Origin: Haloarcula sp. H-GB4
Lineage (GTDB): Archaea; Halobacteriota; Halobacteria; Halobacteriales; Haloarculaceae
Assembly: GCF_030848575.1 (NCBI RefSeq)
Contig: NZ_JAVDDX010000001.1
Coordinates: forward strand, 372,001-436,000
Length of the DNA: 64,000 nt
Direction: 5' to 3'
Position numbers and translations under genes: made by a program. Shown in pieces: positions 26,372-34,291 of the stretch (positions within the stretch are counted from its first letter, which is position 1; every line of letters starts with the position of its first letter). The notes under the pieces were generated by a model. The model did not search any database and was not told where the DNA came from. It saw only the letters and a list, made by a program, of their open reading frames with translations.

Positions 26372-28209
26372 CACCGCTTGGCCCGACACTGCTTGCACAG
26401 ATCGGTGCAAACCTGCAACTGGAGACGGTGTCACAGACGTTGGTCGAGGGCGTTGTCTGGCTCCTCGTCATTATGCTCCTCGCTGCGACGCCGGCTGGCG
26501 CTATCGCTGTCTTCTACCGCTGGTACGTCCGTGAACGGATTCAGACGGGCCTGGGGCTCCTGTTCGGGCTAACTGCGGTCGTCCTCGTTATCGGCGCGAC
26601 GACTGCGCTCAGCGAGGTTATCCTCGGTGATGAGGACGTGTTGGCGGCCGGTGCAGTCCTGTTGAATCTTGCCGCGTTCCTCGCCGGCGGCGTCGGAGCC
26701 TACGGCGGGATGCGCATTGGAGACCGACTGGGTGTTGACCTCTTTGCCGCGACTGGCGGCCGGAACATCGACGCCGACGTGAGCGAGATCGTCCAGACCG
26801 TCGGTCGTGTCACGTCTGTCCGCCTCCCCGAGGATATCGAAGACATTATCGGCTACGACCCGATGCCCGATGAGACTAAAGAGACACTTGCAAACCGGCG
26901 GTTTCTCTTCCCTCGACGGCTGACGAAAGACGAACTCCGGGACCGCCTGGTTGGCCGGCTCAAGACCGACTACGGCGTCGGCCATGTGGATGTCGAACTG
27001 GCCGATGACGGCACCGTCGACTACCTTGCGGTCGGGTCGCGGGCGGCTGGTATCGGCCCGACGCTGCCGCCCTCGACGAACGCCGTCGCTATCCAGGCAG
27101 ACCCAGCCCATGCCGCGAGCGCCGGCGATCTGGTTCAGGTCTGGGCGCAGGCACCGTCGAAGCGCGTGCTCACCGGCGAACTCCGGGGCGTCGCCGACGA
27201 CGTGGTAACGGTCGCTATCGACGCCGCCGACACGCCGAAACTCGACCCGCAAACACAGTACAAGCTCGTCACGCTCCCGGTGCAGGACCGCTCCGACCGG
27301 GAGTTCGCCTCGCTGCTCCGTGCGGCCGACGAGACGATGGGCACCGCCACTGTCGAACCGGGGAGCACGCTTGACGGCGCGCCGGTCGGCAGTCTGGCAG
27401 TCTCGGTGGTCGCGATCACCCGCGACGACACAGCGCCGGAGACAATCCCCTCCCGCGAACGCGTCCTCGCAGTCGGAGACACAATCTACGCAATCGCCAC
27501 CCCGGACGCGTTGCGGCGGCTGGAACAGGCCACGGAGGGGAGAGGCGAACCAGCCACGACGGCAGCTGTGATGGACGAACCGGACGACGATACTGATGAC
27601 GGGGATGGCCAGCCAGATGCGTCCAAACCCACTGGTGGCCACGAGCAGACTGGCGGGACGGAAAAAACGGCGGCTGATACGACTGCTACCACCGCTGACG
27701 ACAGCGCTACCGATGTCGACACGGTCGAGACTGATGCCGATGACACAGCCAACGCTGACGCAGGCGCAGACGCGGCTGACACCGCTACTGCCGACGAGCC
27801 GACAGGTACCGCTACTACCGCGACTGACACCGCTGTTGAGGATGAGTCGACGGCGACCCGCGACGAAGCGGACTCCATGGCAGACACCGAAATCGAGGCC
27901 ATGGCGGACGCCGCCGACAGCGACGAGTCCCCGGACGACGACCCGCTAGAGGCACTCCGGAACACCGACGTTGAAGAGCCAAGCGACGATCTGACGGCTG
28001 ATGACGCGTTCGACGACTTGCCGGCGGACGACGACGATGACACTGTCGAGGTGTGGGACCCGGAAGAGCGAATCGCCGAGGCGGACGGTGAGCCTGCTGC
28101 CGACGAAACCGACGACAGTGACTCGCCGGCCTCCGAAGCGCTAACCGAAGACGGAGACGGCGAAGATGACGAATCAACTGCTGGTGATGATCCAGAGAAA
28201 CCCAGCTGA
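26368..28209 (+). CDS. Membrane protein with RCK-C-like lobe and long acidic tail
   Basis: This 613-residue protein is a diverged paralogue of the gene before it, overlapping it by 4 bases (ATGA), so the pair is one operon. It has three N-terminal membrane segments (about 27-105), a cytosolic domain, and an RCK-C-like lobe (about 300-390, ending VLAVGDTIYAIATPDALRRL). From about residue 400 to the end it is almost only Asp, Glu, Ala, Thr and Ser, a tail of roughly 210 residues. Such tails keep proteins soluble in high salt or act as flexible tethers. The start TPLGPTLLAQIGANLQLETV contains no signal peptide. Confidence 0.72.
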   Translation: MTPLGPTLLAQIGANLQLETVSQTLVEGVVWLLVIMLLAATPAGAIAVFYRWYVRERIQTGLGLLFGLTAVVLVIGATTALSEVILGDEDVLAAGAVLLNLAAFLAGGVGAYGGMRIGDRLGVDLFAATGGRNIDADVSEIVQTVGRVTSVRLPEDIEDIIGYDPMPDETKETLANRRFLFPRRLTKDELRDRLVGRLKTDYGVGHVDVELADDGTVDYLAVGSRAAGIGPTLPPSTNAVAIQADPAHAASAGDLVQVWAQAPSKRVLTGELRGVADDVVTVAIDAADTPKLDPQTQYKLVTLPVQDRSDREFASLLRAADETMGTATVEPGSTLDGAPVGSLAVSVVAITRDDTAPETIPSRERVLAVGDTIYAIATPDALRRLEQATEGRGEPATTAAVMDEPDDDTDDGDGQPDASKPTGGHEQTGGTEKTAADTTATTADDSATDVDTVETDADDTANADAGADAADTATADEPTGTATTATDTAVEDESTATRDEADSMADTEIEAMADAADSDESPDDDPLEALRNTDVEEPSDDLTADDAFDDLPADDDDDTVEVWDPEERIAEADGEPAADETDDSDSPASEALTEDGDGEDDESTAGDDPEKPS

Positions 28210-28266
28210 GGGGCGAGTATCGTTACTGCCAGATGCACGCCGTCGCAGACTGTTATTCTCCAGCCT

Positions 28267-28297
28267 GCCCGAACGGGCCGGACACACTGTGGTCCGG
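28267..28297. terminator. Tandem hairpins between the RCK-C operon and samp1
   Basis: Two inverted repeats sit side by side: gcccg / cgggc with a 2-base loop (28267-28278), and ccggac / gtccgg with an 8-base interior (28278-28297). They follow the stop of the RCK-C-like gene by about 60 bases and precede the samp1 promoter. They may end the upstream transcript. Confidence 0.35.
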
Positions 28298-28330
28298 AAC
28301 TCTCTTTTGCCGGACGCTCGGAGTACGGCT

Positions 28331-28609
28331 ATGGAGTGGAAACTGTTCGCACACCTCCGGGATGCGGCCGACGGCCAGTCGGTCAGCGTCGATATCGAAG
28401 GGGACGCGACGGTCGAAACAGCGCTCGACGCGCTGCTTACGACGCGACCGACGCTCGCTGAGGAGGTACTCGACGAGAACGAAGAGTTGGCCGACCACAT
28501 CCGGGTGCTCGTCGACGGCGAAGACCCGTTCGCCGCCGGCGATGGGCTGGCGACGACAGTCAATGAGGAGACGGAACTGGCGCTGTTCCCACCGGTCAGC
28601 GGCGGTTGA
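28331..28609 (+). CDS. samp1: Ubiquitin-like small archaeal modifier protein (SAMP1)
   Basis: The 92-residue beta-grasp protein begins MEWKLFAHLRDAADGQSVSV and ends TELALFPPVSGG, matching Haloferax SAMP1 at both ends. The terminal Gly-Gly is adenylated by the E1-like UbaA, then either joined to target lysines or used as a sulfur carrier for molybdopterin (MoaD role). A longer upstream frame is ignored: ATG 28331 is the family start, with a TATA-like ctcttttg about 27 bases before it. The gene stands alone and converges on a histidine kinase gene. Confidence 0.92.
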   Translation: MEWKLFAHLRDAADGQSVSVDIEGDATVETALDALLTTRPTLAEEVLDENEELADHIRVLVDGEDPFAAGDGLATTVNEETELALFPPVSGG

Positions 28610-28627
28610 GACGGATCGTTGGCCGGG

Positions 28628-30283
28628 TCAGTTTTTCACCGGACTCGCCACTGTTACGTTCGAGATGACGACGCGAACGCCGTCCTGATATTCAGTATCG
28701 AGTGTTACGTCCCAGCCGTGGGTCCGTGCAAGCATCCGCAAGTTCGGGAGCGTCATCCCGGCTGCAGCGTCCGGTATCGCGCCGCCGTACTCGAAAAAGG
28801 CCTCCGAGTCTGTCTCGCCCGCCGGGGTCCCATCGTCGGTAATGACAATCTCATCGGCCTCCCGGGAAACGGTAACTGTTGACGCGTCGTTATGGGCCGC
28901 GAACGTGAACCCGCTCTCGAAGAGGTCCCGCAATCGTGTCGGATCGGCGACGACCTGTCCCTCCACGTCAGCCGCCATGGTGAGACTGTCGGTGTCGGCA
29001 CGTTCCCAGGCTCCTTCGACAACTGGCTCGAGGTCGACAGGCATTGTTTCGTCAATTGTCTGCCCATGTCGAGCTAGCGTCGCGAGCCCATCGACGATTT
29101 CTGACATCCGATCGGCCGTTTCAGACGTTGATTGGAGGGATTCTTTCGCTAGGTCTACGTCTCCGCGGTTCAGGGCGTCGCCAGCGGCGGAGACGCGACC
29201 GGTGATTATCTGGAGCGTGTTCAGCAGTTCGTGTCTGATTGCAGTGGCGAATCCCTCTAATTGCTCGTTCTGTCGGTCAAGTTCGCGGCGACGCCGCTCG
29301 GTTTCGGTCACATCGGTGAACACGAGCATCCGACCGATATCGACCTGTCCTAGCGAAAATGAGGTGTCACTGACGAGGTAATACTCGGTCCCGCCACCCC
29401 GGCTTCGTTCGAGAATCTGCTCGTCCGTTTTCAGGATCTCCATGACCGCCGGCAATACCGTCTTGAGGTGCTGCCCGCGGCTCCCAGATAGTGTCGGGAA
29501 GAGCCGCTGTGCCTTGCCGTTAGATTCCTTGATATGGCCGTCCTCGTCGAGATACACGACAGCATCATCGACGCCGTCGGTCAACTGTACGGCGAGGAAC
29601 GCCTCATCGTACACGTAGAGGACACCCAACGCGAACAGTGCAACGCCGAGCGGTTCGTGATTGATGTCGAGCAAGAGGTCGCTGACGTACCCGACGATAT
29701 CGAGCGTCGCCGGAAGTGCGGTAATACCGACGAGAACGCCGAGCGGACGTGTATCGTAGTCGGCTTCGAGGAACAACTCGAACAGCATGAAGAAGCCGAC
29801 GGTGACGAGCGCGTAGGAGAGCCCCGTCACTACCCAGTGGAATACCCCGTGTGTGATCGACAGATGCGGGAACGGGTTGGCGACGAACTGCGTGGCGAAG
29901 TAGAGCCCGTGAAGCGGATTGGTCAGCTTTATTATGACGATACCGAGATACGCGCCCACAGCGACCGCACGGTACGATTGGTTCCGGTGGAAGGCCCGAC
30001 CCGTGTACGCCGAGCAGAAGTACAGCCACGCACCGACCGTCGCAAGCCCGACGATGAGGCTGCCGAGGTAGAATGCGTACCCCAGCGTCCCGGGCGTGAT
30101 CAGGAAGCCGAGTTCCAGCGCCGCCCAGCCACCGCTACAGAGGAGGAGCCCGACCATTCCCCGGCGGGTATCGGGGTCCTCCATGCGAGTCGCTCTGTAG
30201 AGCCCGATACCACACCCGACCGCCGCGAGGGCGTACGCCGCCACATACGCAAGAAACGCTGGAGGGCTCCCAAACAAATTCAT
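28628..30283 (-). CDS. 7TM sensor histidine kinase with PAS domain
   Basis: The 551-residue protein has about seven membrane segments (1-225) of the N-terminal histidine-kinase 7TM type. A PAS-like domain follows (about 232-330, DAVVYLDEDGHIKESNGKAQ), then a HisKA-type helix with the phospho-acceptor in AIRHELLNTLQ, and a HATPase region (about 420-545, with IVITDDGTP as the G1-like box and GMTLPNLRMLARTHGW). The catalytic domain looks reduced compared with bacterial kinases, as often in haloarchaea. No response regulator is next to it, so its partner is elsewhere. It would sense a membrane or light/redox signal; the ligand is unknown. Confidence 0.85.
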   Translation of the reverse strand: MNLFGSPPAFLAYVAAYALAAVGCGIGLYRATRMEDPDTRRGMVGLLLCSGGWAALELGFLITPGTLGYAFYLGSLIVGLATVGAWLYFCSAYTGRAFHRNQSYRAVAVGAYLGIVIIKLTNPLHGLYFATQFVANPFPHLSITHGVFHWVVTGLSYALVTVGFFMLFELFLEADYDTRPLGVLVGITALPATLDIVGYVSDLLLDINHEPLGVALFALGVLYVYDEAFLAVQLTDGVDDAVVYLDEDGHIKESNGKAQRLFPTLSGSRGQHLKTVLPAVMEILKTDEQILERSRGGGTEYYLVSDTSFSLGQVDIGRMLVFTDVTETERRRRELDRQNEQLEGFATAIRHELLNTLQIITGRVSAAGDALNRGDVDLAKESLQSTSETADRMSEIVDGLATLARHGQTIDETMPVDLEPVVEGAWERADTDSLTMAADVEGQVVADPTRLRDLFESGFTFAAHNDASTVTVSREADEIVITDDGTPAGETDSEAFFEYGGAIPDAAAGMTLPNLRMLARTHGWDVTLDTEYQDGVRVVISNVTVASPVKN

Positions 30284-30343
30284 CTACCGATGGTACGGCA
30301 AGTATTTCTATGAGTGTTGTGACCGCGTTATCGGTTATGATAA

Positions 30344-31228
30344 CTATCTGAGGCCGTCTATCTCGAACACGAAGTCCGGGCGCTCATCGATGTTCCCGCC
30401 AGCGTACGCGGTCTGGGCGACGTGGCGCGGTGTCTCAGGGATGAGGACCCGCGTTCCGTCGACGCCGAGAGTAGCTGCATCGGCAGCTATCGCAGTGAAT
30501 AACGCCTGTGCGGCGTCGACATCATGCCACACCCCGACCGCGTACTCCGCGAGCTGTTCGCCGTCAGCGTCTGTCGTTCGGACCCGACAGGCCATCCCCT
30601 GTGGCCCGTCACCGCCGACAGTAAGGACAGTCTGGTCGGCCGCCAGCCGGTCGAGTGTTTCCCGAGTCAGCGTCGAGAGCGCCCAGCTCTCCCCGCTGTC
30701 GAGCGCGAGCCCGGACAGGGCGCTTCGGCCGTCGCTCTCCTTCCAATAGCGCCATGCTGTCGCGGGGTCGTTTCCGACAGTCATTTCAGGCGTCTCGTCC
30801 GCCGGATCGGGGTGCGCCCAGCGGAACGACGTGACCGCTTCGAAGCCAGTCGCCAGCGACTGGCCAAGTCCAGCCTCATTCCAGGAAAACACCATGCTTC
30901 GACCGACCGACGCGCCGGCATCGGCCGCCCACTCAATGAGGTGGTCCGTCAGCAGTGACCCGAACCCCTTCCCCCGGTAGTCCGAGTCAACACGCATGCC
31001 CTGGAACCATGCCTCGGTCTCGGTGAGTATAACGGCCTGCGCGAGGCCGACCGCGTGGCCGTCAACGTCGACGACGAGGGTTTTCCGGTCCGCGCCGTCG
31101 TCGTCGACCCACTCGCGGAACACGTCGGGGATGTAATCAGCCATCGCGCGGTCGGCCCAGACATCGCTTGTCAAGTCCACAATATCGTCGTAGTCGTCGT
31201 GACGAGCCGTCCGAACAGTCGGCGACAT
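30344..31228 (-). CDS. GNAT-family acetyltransferase, two-lobed
   Basis: The 294-residue protein starts MSPTVRTARHDDYDDIVDLT. Its first lobe contains a standard acetyl-CoA loop, FQGMRVDSDYRGKGFGSLLT (R/QxxGxG/A region). A second lobe (about 155-290) looks like a degenerate GNAT half, ending TLGVDGTRVLIPETPRH, so the protein is probably a tandem or dimer-like fusion. The substrate is unknown. ATG 31228 fits a TATA-like ttttttatt centred about 27 bases upstream. Confidence 0.8.
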   Translation of the reverse strand: MSPTVRTARHDDYDDIVDLTSDVWADRAMADYIPDVFREWVDDDGADRKTLVVDVDGHAVGLAQAVILTETEAWFQGMRVDSDYRGKGFGSLLTDHLIEWAADAGASVGRSMVFSWNEAGLGQSLATGFEAVTSFRWAHPDPADETPEMTVGNDPATAWRYWKESDGRSALSGLALDSGESWALSTLTRETLDRLAADQTVLTVGGDGPQGMACRVRTTDADGEQLAEYAVGVWHDVDAAQALFTAIAADAATLGVDGTRVLIPETPRHVAQTAYAGGNIDERPDFVFEIDGLR

Positions 31229-31318
31229 ACCGGGAGACTCGCCCGCGACAATAAAAAAGAGGCGCTCCGGTGGCGGAGTCGCCCGCACCGTGACCGAGTT
31301 ACCGCGCTGGGTCCAGTG

Positions 31319-32566
31319 CTACAACCAAGGTGTCGAGCGCTGCTGAATCTCGCCGGCGAGGGGGTCCTGCATCGTATCGGCCACGTCGTCGCTGTTTGCC
31401 ATCGCCCACATGAGCTTGACCTTCGCTGTGCCGGGGAGCATATCCTCGCCCTCGATGACGCCGGCGTCGAGCAGGTCCCGGCCAGTGTCGTAGACGCGGT
31501 CACAGACACGCCCTTCGAGGCACTGGCTGGTCATGACAAGCGGGATGTCCAGTTCCTCGACGGTCCCGATCCAGTCGGTGTTGACGTGGCCGAGCCCGGT
31601 CCCTTCGATAACGATGCCTTCGCTGTTCTCGGCGGCCGCTTCGAGCAGCGACGGGTCCATCCCCGGCGAGAACTTCAGGAGTTCCACGTCGGTCTCGATA
31701 TGGTCGTGTAGCGCCAGGTCGACGGCGTCCCGTTCGGTGTACTCGCGGCGGAACGTGACCGTGCTCTCGCCGTCGATGTCGTAGTCGACCTCGCCGAGTG
31801 GCTTCGCGCCGACGGTCTCGAAGGCATCCCGGCGCGAGGTGTGGTTCTTCCGGACGCGAGTGCCGCGGTGGAGCGCACAGCGGTCGTCGGACTCGTCGGC
31901 GTGCATACAGACCAAAACCTCCGCACAGTCGCTCGTCGCAGCCTCGACCGCTGAAACAGCGTTCATCACGTTGTCCGAGGACGGGCGGTCCGCCGAGCGC
32001 TGGCTGCCGGTAAACACAATGGGTACTGGCGTATCGAGCATGAACGACAGCGCCGACGCGGAGTACTGCATCGTGTCAGTGCCGTGCATGACGACGATGC
32101 CATCCGCGCCGGCCTCGATCTCCTCGTGGACCGCTTGCGCGAGGTCCTGCCAGACGGCCGGGGTCATGTTCTCCGAGAGGATGTTGGCAACGACGCGGCC
32201 GCGGTAGTTCGCCATCCCGGCCAGGTCCGGGACTGCCCGCAGCACGTCCTCGGCGTCGAACTGTGCCGTCACTGCCCCGGTCCGGTAGTCGACCGTCGAG
32301 GCGATGGTTCCGCCAGTGGAAATCAGCGAGACCGTCGGGAGGTCGTCGTCGAACTCGATTGCCGACTGGCTCTGTTCGTCCTGTGCGCTCTCGACGTCGT
32401 ACACGTCCGATTCAAGCACGTCGATGGATGCGTCCTCACGGTCGATACCAACGTTGTATCCGCCGTCGAGCTTGACGACGAGGTGCTCGGGCGTACTCGA
32501 TGGGAGCAACACGCCCTCGTAGGTCTGGGCCGCGCGCTCGACGCGGACCCGGTCGCCTGCGTTCAT
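31319..32566 (-). CDS. gatD: Glutamyl-tRNA(Gln) amidotransferase subunit D
   Basis: GatD is the asparaginase-like subunit of the archaeal GatDE complex. It frees ammonia from glutamine so that GatE can turn Glu-tRNA(Gln) into Gln-tRNA(Gln). The 415-residue protein has a small N-terminal barrel (1-50), then the asparaginase motifs LISTGGTIAST and VVMHGTDTMQYSA, and a C-terminal TSQCLEGRVCDRVYDTGRDL segment. A GTG nine bases upstream is an alternative start. GatE is not in the window. The tRNA-like element 32577-32656 lies just upstream on the same strand. Confidence 0.94.
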   Translation of the reverse strand: MNAGDRVRVERAAQTYEGVLLPSSTPEHLVVKLDGGYNVGIDREDASIDVLESDVYDVESAQDEQSQSAIEFDDDLPTVSLISTGGTIASTVDYRTGAVTAQFDAEDVLRAVPDLAGMANYRGRVVANILSENMTPAVWQDLAQAVHEEIEAGADGIVVMHGTDTMQYSASALSFMLDTPVPIVFTGSQRSADRPSSDNVMNAVSAVEAATSDCAEVLVCMHADESDDRCALHRGTRVRKNHTSRRDAFETVGAKPLGEVDYDIDGESTVTFRREYTERDAVDLALHDHIETDVELLKFSPGMDPSLLEAAAENSEGIVIEGTGLGHVNTDWIGTVEELDIPLVMTSQCLEGRVCDRVYDTGRDLLDAGVIEGEDMLPGTAKVKLMWAMANSDDVADTMQDPLAGEIQQRSTPWL

Positions 32567-32576
32567 GCGCGGCACT

Positions 32577-32656
32577 TTCCGCCGGTGGGACTTGAACCCA
32601 CTCGTTTCGACGAGCGCTCTCAGTCACACATTGGACTGTGCTGACCGGTCGGCGGT
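32577..32656 (-). ncRNA. tRNA-like structured element upstream of gatD
   Basis: Read on the minus strand, about 80 bases fold like a tRNA without a normal D arm. An acceptor-like stem forms from CCGCCG (32650-32655) and CGGCGG (32579-32584). An internal hairpin has arms GTCA+CACA / TGTG+TGAC. A variable-arm-like hairpin is CTCGT-CGAA-ACGAG. The last is a perfect T arm, GTGGG-TTCAAGT-CCCAC. No anticodon loop of 7 bases can be assigned. It could be a decayed tRNA-Ser/Leu gene, or a structured leader of gatD, whose ATG starts 10 bases after the 3' end. Confidence 0.5.
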
Positions 32657-32762
32657 TTCAGTCTATGCTTCGGTTCAATTTCGGAATATCGACACTCGTT
32701 ACGTTGGATTTCAAGCGTTACCAGACCACAGTGTTATCCCACTCGACATTCTTCTAACAGGT

Positions 32763-33362
32763 ATGGCAGACAACAAGAACGGCCGCGAAGCCCAGGCCCG
32801 GAACGAGGAACGCCGCCAGCGGGAGCGCGCTATCGCCGAGGAACTTGAGCGCGCGGACGAACCCGAACCGCCGGTCGACCCGACGGAACTCGCGTACTTC
32901 GAGACAGAACTCGAAACGCTCGAATTCCCGGTGACAGCGGCTGAAGTGGTCGCTACGGTCGGCGATAGGGAAATCGAGGCCACCGAAGGGACGTACACCG
33001 TTGCGGACCTCTTACCCGATGCGGAGGTCGAGTCCTTTGAATCGCCAGCCGAGGTCCGGACGCGGGTCCAGCGGCCGACGGTAGCCGGGGCGATGAAACG
33101 CGTCGTCGAGGCCGCCGACGAACACCAGAGCGCGTCGTTCGGGGCCTCACAGCGCGACGGTTACGAGCGGACGTTCCGGGAGCTACGGACTATCGACGCG
33201 GATGACGACGATGAGGGCATTCGGGCCATCGCCGACTGGATTATTGAGCACATTCACAAGAACGAGAAGCTTCCTGGGTCTCGCGACGTTCGCCGGGAAG
33301 CGGCGGAGTTCTGCCGGTCGAACGGCTACTCGGTTCGCAACGACGAGTGGCTCGGTATCTGA
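32763..33362 (+). CDS. Conserved haloarchaeal protein (DUF5789/DUF2795-like)
   Basis: The 199-residue protein begins with a highly charged helix (GREAQARNEERRQRERAIAE), then a small alpha/beta part (FETELETLEFPVTAAEVVAT through TYTVADLLPDAEVESF). A helical C-terminal half ends RSNGYSVRNDEWLGI. It resembles a haloarchaeal conserved family that I place only tentatively near DUF5789. The C-terminal WIIEHIHKNEKLPGSRDVRR could be a DNA- or RNA-binding helix pair (inference). ATG 32763 has a TATA-like tgttatcc about 27 bases upstream. Confidence 0.7.
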   Translation: MADNKNGREAQARNEERRQRERAIAEELERADEPEPPVDPTELAYFETELETLEFPVTAAEVVATVGDREIEATEGTYTVADLLPDAEVESFESPAEVRTRVQRPTVAGAMKRVVEAADEHQSASFGASQRDGYERTFRELRTIDADDDDEGIRAIADWIIEHIHKNEKLPGSRDVRREAAEFCRSNGYSVRNDEWLGI

Positions 33363-33435
33363 GCGACACACCACCGTATCCCTGAGTGCCGGCAGACCCC
33401 ACAAGGACCATACTACTCGCGGTCCCACACTCTGT

Positions 33436-33945
33436 ATGGCCGAACGAACCGAGGAACGGACCCGCGACACGGACGCGAAATCGGGCAGTGACCTCGGCGT
33501 CGATGTTGGCACGACCGAGTCGGTCGAGACGGATGTTGCTGTCGGGGAATCGCGAGATACGACATCGTCTGTCACCGAAACGTCCACGAAAGACAGCGGC
33601 AGCTACTTCTCACTGCGGGCGCTGCTATTTGCCTTCGGCGCGGTCGGCGGCGGAATGGTGCTCGGCGGGCTGATACCGCTCGTCCCGTTCACCGAACTGG
33701 TCGGCATCTTGCTTGGTGGATTCGTCTACGGACTGCTCGCCAGCGAGCGCCGATACGTCGAACTGGGGCTGGCGGGCGGTTTCAGCGGCGGTGCGACGGC
33801 CGTTCTGTCTCTCCTCCCACAGCTCGCCGCGGGATTGAACGGGACCAGACTGTTCGCCATCGCCGGCGCTGTCGGTTTGGTACTCGCAGTCGGCGGGCAC
33901 TACTTCGGGCGTGACCTTCGCAGCGGACTGACGGAAGACCTGTAG
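33436..33945 (+). CDS. Membrane protein with glycine-rich segments (DUF456-like)
   Basis: The 169-residue protein has an acidic, Ser/Thr-rich cytosolic N-terminus of about 55 residues. Four membrane segments follow: LLFAFGAVGGGMVLGGLIPL, ELVGILLGGFVYGLLAS, GLAGGFSGGATAVLSLLPQL and LFAIAGAVGLVLAVGGHYFG. Paired glycine helices of this kind occur in DUF456-type proteins, an assignment I hold loosely. ATG 33436 fits a TATA-like catactac about 27 bases upstream; the frame open from 33202 overlaps the previous gene and is ignored. Confidence 0.62.
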   Translation: MAERTEERTRDTDAKSGSDLGVDVGTTESVETDVAVGESRDTTSSVTETSTKDSGSYFSLRALLFAFGAVGGGMVLGGLIPLVPFTELVGILLGGFVYGLLASERRYVELGLAGGFSGGATAVLSLLPQLAAGLNGTRLFAIAGAVGLVLAVGGHYFGRDLRSGLTEDL

Positions 33946-34242
33946 TTTGCTCGACGGTACATTCTGGCCAGTGGCGCGACCGCCCCTTCTGGGCTTACTG
34001 TACTTGATGATCCTGTCGTCTGATATGCCGCACATCGGTCGGCCAAACGATCTCGATGTCCTGCCGATAGCCTGCCTGCGAAAGAGTCCCCAATAGCAGT
34101 CTCGGCGTGAACGGACTTCTTGGCACGTAATATTGACTGTACTGGTCTTGTCATATAGTGGTAAGATAAATCCATATATCCAGAATATTGAGATGTAACT
34201 GACCATATGGTGCACTTTCTCGATTTTCAATCACAGTGTCTT
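33946..34242. other. AT-rich intergenic region without a gene
   Basis: No protein-like frame or RNA gene was recognised between the DUF456-like gene and the antiporter gene. The sequence becomes strongly AT-rich from about 34120 (gtggtaagataaatccatatatccagaatattg), with several possible TATA-like words on both strands. It probably holds promoter and regulatory DNA of the downstream antiporter gene. Confidence 0.4.
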
Positions 34243-34264
34243 GAGTTGATAACGCTTATAACTC
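34243..34264. promoter_or_regulatory. Interrupted palindrome over the NhaC-type gene promoter
   Basis: The 22-base element has arms gagtt / aactc and ataa / ttat around a cgc loop, with one unpaired g. It covers the likely TATA region (cttataa, about 34255-34261) upstream of ATG 34292. A dimeric regulator bound here would occlude the promoter. The ArsR-like gene convergent with the antiporter (35891-36538) is one possible binder (inference). Confidence 0.4.
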
Positions 34265-34291
34265 TCGTATGTAAATCCCGGAACAGAACGC

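Noticed and set aside
33625-34230. Minus-strand frame over the DUF456-like gene and the following AT-rich gap
   Set aside because: It overlaps a better-supported gene and has no recognisable motifs.
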